Assembly: GCA_900105225.1 (NCBI GenBank) | Contig: LT629764.1 | Location: 1,812,501-1,876,500, forward strand | From: Paenibacillaceae bacterium GAS479 | GTDB taxonomy: Bacteria > Bacillota > Bacilli > Paenibacillales > Paenibacillaceae | DNA length: 64,000 nucleotides | Reading direction: 5' to 3' | Notes under the pieces: generated by a model | Told to the model about the DNA's origin: nothing | Databases searched by the model: none | Seen by the model: the letters and a program-made list of their open reading frames with translations, nothing else | Program-made: the position numbers and the translations under genes | Shown here: positions 1 through 7,729 of the stretch, one piece after another | Numbering within the stretch: position 1 is the stretch's first letter | Layout: every line of letters starts with the position of its first letter

Positions 1-10
1 ACTCGTTGTT

Positions 11-28
11 CAGTTTTCAAAGAACAAA
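11..28 (-). promoter_or_regulatory. rRNA operon leader with boxA-like antitermination site
   Basis: Read on the minus strand this is TTGTTCTTTGAAAACTGA, which matches the boxA element found just ahead of 16S (or 23S) rRNA in Bacillus and Paenibacillus. It lies downstream of two promoters pointing left, so an rRNA operon should begin just beyond the left edge. The rRNA itself is not in the window. Confidence 0.75.
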
Positions 29-71
29 TTATTCTAGTTTGTCGCGCGCTCTTTCGAGGAGCGACCTTCAT

Positions 72-101
72 AATATATCACAGCTTTGAATATTATTGCA
101 A
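72..101 (-). promoter_or_regulatory. rrn P2 promoter (SigA type)
   Basis: On the minus strand a -35 TTGCAA (96-101) and -10 TATATT (72-77) are separated by 18 bp. It is the promoter nearer the boxA leader of the off-edge rRNA operon; tandem promoters are usual for rrn operons in this group. Confidence 0.6.
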
Positions 102-178
102 CATCTTTTTTTTAAAAAAATAAGTTGCAATGACTTCAGCACCGTTTATTTATGAGCCCTTTCGAAGGGGCGAGAATT

Positions 179-207
179 AATTTACCACAGCCTGTACATA
201 GCGTCAA
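179..207 (-). promoter_or_regulatory. rrn P1 promoter (SigA type)
   Basis: On the minus strand a -35 TTGACG (202-207) and -10 TAAATT (179-184) are separated by exactly 17 bp. It sits about 105 bp upstream of P2 and reads toward the boxA leader at the left edge. Confidence 0.6.
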
Positions 208-238
208 CCCTTTTATTCAGTTTTTTTCAAAAAAGTTA

Positions 239-460
239 TTATTGATTATGTCTTACCCTTAATGCATAGCGAGAAAGCTCTCTTGGTGATGCAATACGGG
301 CAAACATACGGAACACGATCCGGTACCTTCTCGTAATGGCTTGTTTGATTTCTCCATCCAAACGGGAGTCCCCTAAATCAAGCAGCATTTCATCCAATTC
401 CTTGCGCAATACATAATCAAGTTCTTTGCATTCTTTATCGTTAAACAATATCCCGAGCAT
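239..460 (-). CDS. Small conserved hypothetical protein (73 aa)
   Basis: I do not recognise a domain. The protein is charged and soluble, with many Arg, Glu and Asp residues and no membrane segment, and looks largely helical. The start was set at the ATG at 458-460 because GGAGG (467-471) lies 6 nt upstream; the longer in-frame ATG at 476-478 lies upstream of that site and is unlikely. It sits 82 bp downstream of the SpoIIM-like gene in the same direction and just upstream of the rRNA promoters. Function unknown. Confidence 0.6.
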   Translation of the reverse strand: MLGILFNDKECKELDYVLRKELDEMLLDLGDSRLDGEIKQAITRRYRIVFRMFARIASPRELSRYALRVRHNQ

Positions 461-542
461 AACCGTCCTCCTAGGCATTGGGGTGAAGCATTCTAGGGTC
501 AGAGTGCAGCCTTACTGTTATGCTCAAATATTGGAAATTTTA

Positions 543-1169
543 TTACAGAGAAAGTATCCATGGAGTTACGGTGCTTTCTATAATTGCTGCTACCAGCAGT
601 AAAACGCTGATTCCCGCTCCCATCAAAGGCAATCCAAGAGCGTGCTCTTTCCATTCTTGTCTCAATATTTGTCGGCTCTTACCGGCAACGACCAATCCAA
701 GCCACCGATAGACATAACTCCCTAGCTTGATTCCGAAAGCTGCAGCAAGGATAATAGCCGGAATCTCAATAATTCCGTGCGGTAGAATGCCTTTAGCCAA
801 TTCTCCTAAAGCCTTTCCCGCTCCAAGCTCCTCCGAACGCAAAACAAATAAGTATCCCAGTACTGCTCCATTAATCAACAAAAAGAAAATCGGTATTACG
901 GATAACAAAGCACCAAGCACAATAATAAGCAAAGCCTTCAAAACATTATTGAACAAAATCACAATAAAAAGCTGCAGCTTCGGATTGGAGCTCTCTTTGA
1001 CTCGAAGGGCAAGTTCCCGCACCGCTTCGAGCTGGCCATCCAGCATGGTGTGCAGGTTATCATTAAAAACCCCGAACAAGACTCCTGTTACAAATAACAG
1101 TATCCCTGCTACTACAAAATTTTTAGCTTCTTTTATAAATTGAATGAATCGCTTTGTATACAAGTTCAT
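543..1169 (-). CDS. SpoIIM-family (DUF95) integral membrane protein
   Basis: 208 aa. Hydrophobic segments lie at about residues 17-37, 68-90, 92-112, 130-150 and 183-205, with a soluble stretch at 38-66. The motif LPHGIIEIPA (about 128-137) is the hallmark of the stage II sporulation protein M family. B. subtilis SpoIIM acts with SpoIID and SpoIIP in the engulfment peptidoglycan machinery, but the family also has non-sporulation members, so the role here is inferred. An AAGGAG site precedes the ATG by about 11 nt. It is transcribed divergently from pdaB across a 130-bp gap, in a block of sporulation genes. Confidence 0.75.
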   Translation of the reverse strand: MNLYTKRFIQFIKEAKNFVVAGILLFVTGVLFGVFNDNLHTMLDGQLEAVRELALRVKESSNPKLQLFIVILFNNVLKALLIIVLGALLSVIPIFFLLINGAVLGYLFVLRSEELGAGKALGELAKGILPHGIIEIPAIILAAAFGIKLGSYVYRWLGLVVAGKSRQILRQEWKEHALGLPLMGAGISVLLLVAAIIESTVTPWILSL

Positions 1170-1212
1170 ATTCGATCAGACTCCTTCCCTGGCAAAACTG
1201 TAGTTAACTAAC

Positions 1213-1240
1213 GAATATCTGTCCAAACCTGGCATAGATT
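1213..1240 (+). promoter_or_regulatory. Candidate SigE promoter of pdaB
   Basis: GAATATC (1213-1219), a 13-bp spacer and CATAGATT (1233-1240) resemble the mother-cell SigE pattern (ATATT, 13-15 bp, CATACAnT). It lies about 60 bp upstream of pdaB. pdaB is SigE-dependent in B. subtilis, which supports the reading; the -10 has one or two departures from consensus. Confidence 0.4.
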
Positions 1241-1299
1241 GTACAAGAAGAGCGACAAGCCTTGGCGAAAGCCTTTTAAGAGAGGAGACCAGACGCGAA

Positions 1300-2103
1300 A
1301 TGAATTTCTTTTACGTCTTTAACGGCCGGAAAATCCGTCGGTACTTTTTTTTATTCGCCGCGGTAATATTTGCTGCAGGGGTCATTTATACCGAGAAGGA
1401 CAATATTACGGTGTTCGCCACCGATCAGCCTGCTGCTATCTATAACGTTCCGACAAGCAAAAAAATGATCGCCCTTACCTTCGACATCAGTTGGGGGGAT
1501 AAGCGGGCCGAACCGATCATGCAGATTCTTAAGGACAAGGGAATCAAGAATACGACCTTTTTCCTGTCAGCGCCTTGGGTACAAACTCATCCACAAATGG
1601 TCAAGGCGATCATGGAAAATGGCTGGGAGATCGGAAGTCATGGCAACAAACATGATAACTACAGCAATTTAAGCGACGAGGAAATACAAGCGCAGCTGCA
1701 AACTGCTCATTCTATTTTGTCCCAAGAAACAGGAAAAGCACCCCAGCTCATCCGCCTTCCAAATGGAGACTTTGATAAGCGAGTGCTTCAACAAACAGAA
1801 AGCATGGGGTATAAAGTCATCCAATGGGATACCGATTCACAAGATTGGATGAATATTGGAACTCAGAATATCGTTGACCGCGTCCTAAAAAGAGCCCATC
1901 CCGGTGATATCGTGCTGCTACACGCCAGCGATTCCGCCAAACAGACTCACGAGGCCCTCCCCGCCATCATTGATGGGCTCCGTGCACAAGGGTATGAATT
2001 CGTCAGTGTGTCCCAGCTAATAAATCAAACGGAAGCCAGCGGCAAGGAAGTTCGAGACAACGGAGTAACCACAGAGCCTCAACCGGTAAGCTTTGATATG
2101 TAG
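1300..2103 (+). CDS. pdaB: Sporulation polysaccharide deacetylase PdaB
   Basis: 267 aa. An N-terminal signal-anchor (about residues 14-32) is followed by a NodB/CE4 deacetylase domain (about 50-240). Visible motifs are the catalytic-base motif LTFDISWG (about 58-65), the metal-binding SHGNKHDN (about 112-119), RLPNGDFD (about 151-158) and the C-terminal LLHASD. In the TFD motif the second Asp of the usual TFDDG is replaced (TFDIS), as in other PdaB proteins. B. subtilis PdaB is needed for stable spore cortex late in sporulation. Start: ATG with AGAGGAG about 12 nt upstream. It converges with kbaA; the same pdaB-kbaA-gerD-salA-cwlD neighbourhood exists in Bacillus. Confidence 0.9.
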   Translation: MNFFYVFNGRKIRRYFFLFAAVIFAAGVIYTEKDNITVFATDQPAAIYNVPTSKKMIALTFDISWGDKRAEPIMQILKDKGIKNTTFFLSAPWVQTHPQMVKAIMENGWEIGSHGNKHDNYSNLSDEEIQAQLQTAHSILSQETGKAPQLIRLPNGDFDKRVLQQTESMGYKVIQWDTDSQDWMNIGTQNIVDRVLKRAHPGDIVLLHASDSAKQTHEALPAIIDGLRAQGYEFVSVSQLINQTEASGKEVRDNGVTTEPQPVSFDM

Positions 2104-2147
2104 ATATGTAGATATTTTGTTGTAGCTCACCTGCCTGCTAGCTGTAA

Positions 2148-2786
2148 CTAAGCCGATTTCGCGCCTGTCGCGGGGACGGCTTCTTTGTCTGTGGTGGCGG
2201 TTATGCGATGAAGAATAAGAATTTGGTAAGCATTGCAAACGATCAAAGGGATCATCATAAACCAGATGGCGCTAGCGCTGATAACTCCTTCTTCACCTTG
2301 AAAGCTCGGCCAAGCTTCGATCGCCGTCACAACGATCATGAGGAAGAGTGTCGGAATAAAGGCCCGATTGTTCGTCATTCGAGTCTTCATATAACCGGTC
2401 GCCCAAGCGGCGGCAGCGAGTAGAATTGGCAAGAGCCAGAACAGGACCATACCGGTCTGATCACGAGATTGGTACAGGATATACCCCAGAAATCCGAGTA
2501 CAAACACCGTTGTGTATGCCTGCAGAGTACTCCATAGGTAGGCTTTGCGGAAAACGCTTAGCGCGATATAGTTGAGCGTCAGGTACGCGAAAAAGCCCAT
2601 CTGGCTAAATGCTCCGATCAGCAGCCCGACCAATACCATATTGAAAGCATTGAAGCCTGCGCCGGACCAGCCATAAGCCTGGATAGTCTGATCCATCCAC
2701 TGCATGGCAAAGCCAGTAATGAGCGTCAATGCCGCTCCAATTGCCATTGTTGTCCAAAAAAGAAAAAACCACTTGCGTATCGTCAT
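2148..2786 (-). CDS. kbaA: KinB-signalling pathway activator KbaA
   Basis: 212 aa integral membrane protein with about six hydrophobic segments from near the N terminus to about residue 185. Family assignment rests on sequence character, length (B. subtilis KbaA is 198 aa) and position between pdaB and gerD. KbaA is required for KinB-dependent entry into the sporulation phosphorelay; the mechanism is unknown. The start was set at the ATG at 2784-2786 because GGGAGGA lies 9 nt upstream; an in-frame ATG ten codons earlier precedes that site. It is divergent from gerD and convergent with pdaB (44-bp gap). Confidence 0.8.
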   Translation of the reverse strand: MTIRKWFFLFWTTMAIGAALTLITGFAMQWMDQTIQAYGWSGAGFNAFNMVLVGLLIGAFSQMGFFAYLTLNYIALSVFRKAYLWSTLQAYTTVFVLGFLGYILYQSRDQTGMVLFWLLPILLAAAAWATGYMKTRMTNNRAFIPTLFLMIVVTAIEAWPSFQGEEGVISASAIWFMMIPLIVCNAYQILILHRITATTDKEAVPATGAKSA

Positions 2787-2864
2787 TCCGCTGCATCCTC
2801 CCGAAAGCGAGTTCATCTTGTTCTTTATCTTACCATGAACGGAACAAAAAGCTAAGACTTGGCC

Positions 2865-2893
2865 TGATATTCGCCTGCTGTTTCGAGCATACT
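2865..2893 (+). promoter_or_regulatory. Candidate SigG promoter of gerD
   Basis: TGATAT (2865-2870), a 17-bp spacer and CATACT (2888-2893) match the forespore SigG pattern (TGnATA, 17-18 bp, CATAnTA). It lies about 60 bp ahead of gerD, a SigG-dependent gene in B. subtilis. Confidence 0.55.
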
Positions 2894-2952
2894 GTACCTA
2901 TCCCAGGCCGGAGCTTAAGCTTATCCGGCAAGCGAAGGAGGAGCTCCAGCTT

Positions 2953-3669
2953 ATGAAGTTCAAACAGGCCTTGTATTGCTTATCTTTGGCTGCCATGACC
3001 GCACTTCTTCTCTCCGGATGCGGATCCGAGCCTTCGGGAGGCGGCGGGCAACAGATGAATTATAAAGACATGAAAAGCATGGTCATCGACATCCTCAAGA
3101 CTGAAGATGCTCAAAAGGCGCTTCAGGAAAGCCAAGTGGGCGCTTCCGGCTCCAGTGGTAGCGGGATGAAGCTGCTTTCCATGCAGGATGCGGAAAATGT
3201 AAAAACGGCGGTGAGGGAGACTCTCACCTCGCCCGAATACGATAAGGTCATTAAGTCGATGATGGCCGATACCCGTTTCGCCGGTGAATTCGCCAAGGCG
3301 GTAAATAAGCAAAACAAAGAAATCCATAAAGAGCTCATGAAAGATCCGACTTATCAGAAGGAACTGATCGGTGCGATGAAAACGCCGGAAATGAATAAGA
3401 TGATTCTTGAAGTTCTCATGAGCGGACAATACCGTAAGCAGGTCATGACGATCATGCAGGACTCGATGTCGAATCCTCTTTTCCGTGTGGAAATGCTCGA
3501 TTTGTTGAAAAAGGCCGTTCAAGAGGAGCTTCGCGTGAAGCCGGAGGAAAAGGTAAGTACTAAATCCGGCGGCGGTGAAGAAGATAAAAACAGCGGCGAA
3601 AACGGTGGCGACGAGGAGTCCAGTGAGGAAAGCGGCGGTGAGGAGAACGAGGAGTCTTCTTCGACTTAA
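2953..3669 (+). CDS. gerD: Spore germination lipoprotein GerD
   Basis: 238 aa. A lipoprotein signal peptide ends in the lipobox LLSGC, with the modified Cys at about residue 23. A Gly/Ser linker and a helical core (about 33-200) with repeated Met/Lys/Glu-rich segments follow. GerD is the spore inner-membrane scaffold that clusters nutrient germinant receptors. The last ~35 residues are a low-complexity Gly/Ser/Glu/Asn tail, strongly acidic. RBS AAGGAGG lies 11 nt before the ATG. A strong intrinsic terminator follows the stop. It is transcribed alone, divergent from kbaA. Confidence 0.88.
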   Translation: MKFKQALYCLSLAAMTALLLSGCGSEPSGGGGQQMNYKDMKSMVIDILKTEDAQKALQESQVGASGSSGSGMKLLSMQDAENVKTAVRETLTSPEYDKVIKSMMADTRFAGEFAKAVNKQNKEIHKELMKDPTYQKELIGAMKTPEMNKMILEVLMSGQYRKQVMTIMQDSMSNPLFRVEMLDLLKKAVQEELRVKPEEKVSTKSGGGEEDKNSGENGGDEESSEESGGEENEESSST

Positions 3670-3694
3670 CCGATTGGATTAAGGAGATGCAAGA

Positions 3695-3738
3695 AAGCAG
3701 CCTGGCGAGAGTTGAGACTCTTCCTTAGGCTGCTTTTT
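3695..3738 (+). terminator. Intrinsic terminator of gerD
   Basis: AAGCAGCCT (3695-3703) pairs with AGGCTGCTT (3727-3735), followed by a T-run. The loop contains a second small inverted repeat (GAGAGTtgagACTCTT). It stands 26 bp after the gerD stop and just ahead of the 60-bp tandem repeats. Confidence 0.85.
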
Positions 3739-3741
3739 GGT

Positions 3742-3980
3742 TGATGGGCGGGAACTACACTACAGTTGAGACAGCTGTAATCAGAGGTGCCGCGTATTAA
3801 GGATGAGCGGTAACTACACTACAGTTGAGACAGCTGTAAATCAGAAGGGCCGCGTATTAAGGATGAGCGGTAACTACACTACAGTTGAGACAGCTGTAAA
3901 TCAGAAGGGCCGCGTATTAAGGATGAGCGGTAACTACACTACAGTTGAGACAGCTGTAAATCAGAAGGGCCGCGTATTAA
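3742..3980. repeat. Tandem array of a 60-bp repeat (about 4 copies)
   Basis: Copies at 3801-3860, 3861-3920 and 3921-3980 are identical; a diverged 59-bp copy precedes them at 3742-3800. Each unit carries the imperfect inverted repeat TACAGTTG-aga-CAGCTGTA. Because 60 is a multiple of three, a plus-strand frame (3803-4018) stays open and would encode a 20-residue repeat, but no ribosome binding site precedes it and I do not call it a gene. The array fills the space between the gerD terminator and the stop of salA (3999). Confidence 0.95.
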
Positions 3981-3998
3981 AGGGATGCCCAGCTATTC

Positions 3999-5111
3999 CT
4001 ACCAGGTTCTGGCGATGACGCGATCGGCGAGCTCCAGATAAAGTTGTCCTGTCTCGGATTCGGCTTTGTACACTGACGGAGAGAAATCAGGCTCCGAAAT
4101 ATGGTTGTCAGGTGCTCCAAGCGGAATCTGCGCGAGAAGATCAGTATGCAAATTTTCAGCCAGTCGGGCTCCCCCGCCTTTGCCGAACACATACTCCTTC
4201 TCACCCGTGGATGGACTTAGATAATAAGACATGTTCTCTACAACGCCAAGGATCTCATGTTCTGTTTGCAGCGCCATCGCACCTGCACGGGCTGCAACAA
4301 AAGCGGCTGTTGCATGTGGCGTCGTCACGATAATTTCCTTGCTTTGAGGCAGGATCTGATGAACGTCCAGCGCTACATCGCCTGTTCCCGGCGGCAAATC
4401 AAGCAGAAGATAATCCAGTCCACCCCACTCTACCTCTTGGAAGAAGTTGCGTAGCATCCGCCCGAGCATCGGTCCGCGCCAAACGATCGGACTGTTGTCC
4501 TCTACGAAAAAGCCCATGGAGATGACCTTCACTCCGAAGCGCTCGATCGGCTGAATGCGGCCGTCCACAACTTCCGGCCGCTCCTCGATGCCCATCATAT
4601 CGGGCACGCTGAAGCCGTAAATGTCGGCGTCAACAAGGCCGACACGCTTGCCCTTGCGGGCTAGCGCCACCGCCAAATTGACGGTGACGGTAGACTTGCC
4701 AACGCCGCCTTTGCCGCTGGCGATGGCAATGAACTCCGTGCCGCTCTCCTCGGAGAGGAGCGGCACGCCTTCCAGGCCCGCCCCGTGGCCACGCACGGGG
4801 GCGGCGCCTGGGGCGCCCGAAGCGGCGGCAGGCTGCGCCGCCGCTTCGGGCATTGCGCCTGCGGCGGCTGCGCTTGGCGCTGCCGCAGGCGCCTCCAGGG
4901 GCCGAAACCGCAGGTGCACGGTTTCGGCCCCTGTTTGCGCGAGCGCATCGCGCAGCGCGGCTTCTAGCGGCGGCTGTGCAGCGCCGCTGGGCAAAAGGAC
5001 CGTCAGCGATGCCTGACGGTCTCTAACCATAACATCGCGGACGGAAATTCCGTCCGCGCTTTGTGCCGTGACAGCATTCACGGCTTCCAATACTTGTTCG
5101 CGTGTGAGCAT
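3999..5111 (-). CDS. salA: Mrp/NBP35-family P-loop ATPase SalA
   Basis: 370 aa. Residues 1-70 are an FSCA/DUF59-like domain, 72-110 an Ala/Pro/Gly linker of very high GC, and 125-365 the MinD/Mrp ATPase with deviant Walker A GKGGVGKS, switch I DADIYGFSVP and Walker B LLLDLPPGTGD. The C-terminal CxxC that binds Fe-S in many Mrp proteins is absent: the position reads ENMSYYLSPSTG. That matches the SalA lineage, whose B. subtilis member is a regulator of scoC and protease expression, so regulation rather than Fe-S delivery is the better guess. RBS GGTGGAG lies 10 nt before the ATG. It lies between gerD and cwlD as in Bacillus. Confidence 0.85.
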   Translation of the reverse strand: MLTREQVLEAVNAVTAQSADGISVRDVMVRDRQASLTVLLPSGAAQPPLEAALRDALAQTGAETVHLRFRPLEAPAAAPSAAAAGAMPEAAAQPAAASGAPGAAPVRGHGAGLEGVPLLSEESGTEFIAIASGKGGVGKSTVTVNLAVALARKGKRVGLVDADIYGFSVPDMMGIEERPEVVDGRIQPIERFGVKVISMGFFVEDNSPIVWRGPMLGRMLRNFFQEVEWGGLDYLLLDLPPGTGDVALDVHQILPQSKEIIVTTPHATAAFVAARAGAMALQTEHEILGVVENMSYYLSPSTGEKEYVFGKGGGARLAENLHTDLLAQIPLGAPDNHISEPDFSPSVYKAESETGQLYLELADRVIARTW

Positions 5112-5142
5112 AGTGTGCGGTCTCCACCTTCCGGCATGCGTG

Positions 5143-5169
5143 GAGGCGGCTCAAATTACCTGCCGCCTC
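5143..5169 (-). promoter_or_regulatory. Hairpin in the salA 5' leader
   Basis: GAGGCGGC (5143-5150) and GCCGCCTC (5162-5169) form a perfect 8-bp stem with an 11-nt loop. It lies between the salA promoter and the RBS. No T-run follows on the minus strand, so it is not a standard terminator. A structural role in the leader is only a guess. Confidence 0.4.
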
Positions 5170-5188
5170 ATACAACGAATATGCCTTC

Positions 5189-5197
5189 ATTATAGCA
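5189..5197 (-). promoter_or_regulatory. Extended -10 promoter of salA
   Basis: On the minus strand TGCTATAAT is a perfect extended -10 (TGnTATAAT). The -35 region at the right distance (AGGTAG) is poor, which is tolerated by extended -10 promoters. Transcription would begin about 70 bp upstream of the salA ATG. Between here and the repeat at 5395 (about 200 bp) I see no further feature. Confidence 0.5.
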
Positions 5198-5394
5198 TAC
5201 CAGGAAGGCTTCTACCTGCGGAGCTGGTCTATTACTCAGCCAGTTTTGCAACCATGCTCTCAGCGTACGCCGCTTTCTATTTCACGCTCGCAGTCCACAT
5301 TGCTTTTCTCATATGCTCCTACAGTCCCGACTTCACGTCACGCTGCCGTTGCTTAACGATTCCTTACGTCACAGACGTCCGCCGCCCCCTCCAC

Positions 5395-5540
5395 CGCTTC
5401 CCACTCTTTCCTAGTCCATTGCTCCTCAACGCTTGCCGCTCTTCCCCCACTCCATTGCTCCTCAACGCTTCCCGCTCTTCCCCCACTCCGCTGCTCCTCA
5501 ACTCTCCCGCTCTTCCCTACTCCGCTGCTCCTCACGGTTT
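5395..5540. repeat. Degenerate tandem repeat of about 34-36 bp
   Basis: Units at 5417-5452 and 5453-5488 are 36 bp and nearly identical; a 34-bp variant (5489-5522) and partial copies on both sides (5395-5416, 5523-5540) follow. The plus strand is C/T-rich with the core GCTCCTCAAC. It lies immediately downstream of cwlD and overlaps its stop. On the minus strand a frame opens with GTG overlapping the cwlD stop (GTGA) and would encode VEEQ-containing 12-residue repeats; I doubt it is a real protein. Confidence 0.85.
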
Positions 5541-6365
5541 ACCGCCCATTCCCGCCGGACGTTCCCCGCTGCTATAACGGAGGATACCTTCGTAGATCGA
5601 AGCTGCCACCTGCTTCTGATACACTCCATCAGCCAGCCTGGACGCTTCGCCAGGATTGGACAAAAAGCCAACTTCAACAAGCGCACTAGGAACAGTTTTA
5701 ACCGCCTGTAGCAAATACACTGTATTTGGAGCCTTTGCTGCCACTCGGCTCGTATTTTCCAAATTGCGTCTGATTTCCTCCTGGATGAGTGCCGCCAACG
5801 CAGCATTCCCCTCATGGTTCGGATAATAAAACGTCTGCGCACCCGACCATTTAGGCGATGGGATGGCGTTCATGTGGATGCTCACCAGCATATCCGCTGT
5901 TTTGTCTTCTACGAATTTCGCCCTTTGCTTGAGATCCTCCGTCTTTCGCTGTTTATACCCCTTAGTCGCCTCACCGGCTAAATCCTGATCTCCCTCACGG
6001 GTCAAGTAGACAACCGCACCCGCCTGCTGCAAATAATCCCGAAGCTGAAGCGCTATCGCCAGATTGAGATCCTTCTCAATGAGGCCACTCTTGCTCATCG
6101 CCCCGCCATCAGGCCCGCCGTGTCCTGCATCCAGCACCACTGTTTTACCGCTAAGCGGAAGTGACCACGTATTCCAAGTCTGCGCCGCAGGCAACTGCTC
6201 CGTTAGCAGCCAAGCCAGCATCAACAACATCCCAGTAATGATGCCGACCCGCATCCAGCCGCGTGGGTTAATCCAGACGACGATACGCTTGCGGAAAGGA
6301 TACAGACCGTGTCTGCCTTCCCGTTTTCCATCCTTACGGTCCCTGCTCACGCAAAAACACCCCAT
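5532..6365 (-). CDS. cwlD: Germination-specific N-acetylmuramoyl-L-alanine amidase CwlD
   Basis: 277 aa from the ATG at 6363-6365. A basic N terminus and a membrane segment (about residues 40-58) precede an Amidase_3 domain (about 72-265) with VVLDAGHGGPDGGA, SIHMNA and the Glu of LVEVGFLSN as zinc and catalytic motifs. CwlD with PdaA makes muramic-delta-lactam in spore cortex, the mark recognised by cortex-lytic enzymes. The start is uncertain: no good RBS precedes this ATG; an upstream TTG (6384-6386) or a downstream GTG is possible. B. subtilis CwlD is 237 aa, so the N terminus here may be over-long. A perfect 6-bp hairpin (AGGCTTggctAAGCCT on the minus strand) lies just upstream. Confidence 0.85.
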   Translation of the reverse strand: MGCFCVSRDRKDGKREGRHGLYPFRKRIVVWINPRGWMRVGIITGMLLMLAWLLTEQLPAAQTWNTWSLPLSGKTVVLDAGHGGPDGGAMSKSGLIEKDLNLAIALQLRDYLQQAGAVVYLTREGDQDLAGEATKGYKQRKTEDLKQRAKFVEDKTADMLVSIHMNAIPSPKWSGAQTFYYPNHEGNAALAALIQEEIRRNLENTSRVAAKAPNTVYLLQAVKTVPSALVEVGFLSNPGEASRLADGVYQKQVAASIYEGILRYSSGERPAGMGGKP

Positions 6366-6536
6366 CCCGAGTCGATGATCATTCAAGGCTTAGCCAAGCC
6401 TATCGTTACCATCAACTATATGGGACAGGGTGTTCCTTCATGCCTCTAATGTCTGCCGGCGAATGCCGGACAAGCCGAACCTCGCACCATTCATTAAGAA
6501 TGAGCCGAATATTCCTTCATACCTTCAATCCATTTA

Positions 6537-7706
6537 TCAAGAATGCGCCGGCTGCTCCTGCATGCCCTCGATCAGAATCTGGGCAACCTCCGGACGGGAG
6601 AATTCAGGTGGCGGGCAAATGCCGTTGCGCAGCATTTCACGTACCTTCGTTCCGGACAGGGCGACATGCTCTGACTTATCATGCGGGCAAGTTTTGCTCG
6701 TTGCCATATTGCCGCATTTTTTGCAGAAGAAGCTATGTTCAAAATAAAGAGGAGTAATATCAAGCTCTTCTAACGGAATGCTTTTCAGCAAATCCTGTGC
6801 TTCATATGTGCCATAGTAGTCGCCTACTCCAGCATGGTCGCGGCCAACGATGAAATGCGTGCATCCATAGTTCTTACGAACTAGCGCATGGAAGATTGCC
6901 TCACGAGGGCCCGCATAACGCATGGCAGCCGGGAACACACCAAGGAACGTCCGGCTTTCTGGATAATAATTGTCCAGCAGCGCCAGGTAGCTCTTCATGC
7001 GGACATTAGCCGGAACGTCATCCGACTTCGTCTCGCCAACAAGCGGGTTCAGGAACAAGCCGTCGACGATTTCCATTGCGCATTTCTGAATGAACTCATG
7101 AGCACGATGGACCGGATTGCGAGTTTGGAAGCCAACTACTGTTTTCCAGCCTTTATCAGCGAAGATTTGGCGAGTCTGCGCAGGGTCAAAATAAAACTCC
7201 CCGAACTTCTCCGGCTGAGGACGATTCAATACGGTTACTGTACCGCCCACATTGATGCTGGAGCGTGAGAACAGCTTTTTGACGCCTGGATGCTCCAGGT
7301 CATCCGTTTTGAATACTTGAACTGCCTCATGACGTTGGTCAACGCTGTAGATGCTCTCCACGTTCAGGAGTGCGTACACAACACCGTCTTCACCCTTCAA
7401 CGCTACGCGCTCGCCCAAGGAAAGAGCAGCAGCAGTAGACTCGCTGATCGGCAGCGTGATCGGAATGCTCCATACAAGTCCACTCGCTAGCTTCATGTTG
7501 TCTACGACCGACTTGTAGTCAGCCTCCGTCAGAAAGCCAGTCAGCGGAGAAAACGCTCCTACGCCGATCAAATCAAGATCAGAAATCGTCCAGTTGTCCA
7601 CCGTAATGGCAGCAAGCCCTTGTGCTTCCTGTAGCAGTTGCTCGCGCTCTGCTCCCTCTGCGATGCGGTTAACCAGTTCGCCGCCATGCGGCTTGATACT
7701 TGACAT
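6537..7706 (-). CDS. sat: Sulfate adenylyltransferase (ATP sulfurylase)
   Basis: 389 aa, the usual length for the monofunctional, homo-oligomeric enzyme. It makes adenosine 5'-phosphosulfate (APS) from sulfate and ATP. A PUA-like N-terminal domain (about 1-160) precedes the catalytic domain with [12 protein letters not shown] (about 196-207) and VGRDHAGVG. Cys residues CKKCG...C near residue 320 form the small zinc site seen in bacterial forms. The start was set at the ATG at 7704-7706, preceded by AAGGAGG 11 nt upstream; a longer in-frame ATG precedes that site. It follows cysH by 23 bp, so the two form a cysH-sat operon. No APS kinase is present. Confidence 0.93.
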   Translation of the reverse strand: MSSIKPHGGELVNRIAEGAEREQLLQEAQGLAAITVDNWTISDLDLIGVGAFSPLTGFLTEADYKSVVDNMKLASGLVWSIPITLPISESTAAALSLGERVALKGEDGVVYALLNVESIYSVDQRHEAVQVFKTDDLEHPGVKKLFSRSSINVGGTVTVLNRPQPEKFGEFYFDPAQTRQIFADKGWKTVVGFQTRNPVHRAHEFIQKCAMEIVDGLFLNPLVGETKSDDVPANVRMKSYLALLDNYYPESRTFLGVFPAAMRYAGPREAIFHALVRKNYGCTHFIVGRDHAGVGDYYGTYEAQDLLKSIPLEELDITPLYFEHSFFCKKCGNMATSKTCPHDKSEHVALSGTKVREMLRNGICPPPEFSRPEVAQILIEGMQEQPAHS

Positions 7707-7729
7707 GATTCTGTAATCCTCCTTATGGC

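Noticed and set aside
2095-2119. GATATGTA short direct repeats at the pdaB stop
   Set aside because: Only two to three 8-bp copies; compatible with chance in AT-rich DNA.
3803-4018. Open frame coding for a 20-residue tandem repeat
   Set aside because: It exists only because the 60-bp repeat length is a multiple of three. No ribosome binding site precedes it and it runs into the end of salA on the other strand.
5353-5535. 60-codon minus-strand frame in the cwlD-proximal repeat
   Set aside because: Low-complexity translation of the repeat array; the GTGA overlap with cwlD is interesting but there is no other support.
6387-6536. sat terminator or cwlD promoter
   Set aside because: Only small imperfect hairpins without T-runs and no convincing SigE/SigG boxes were found.
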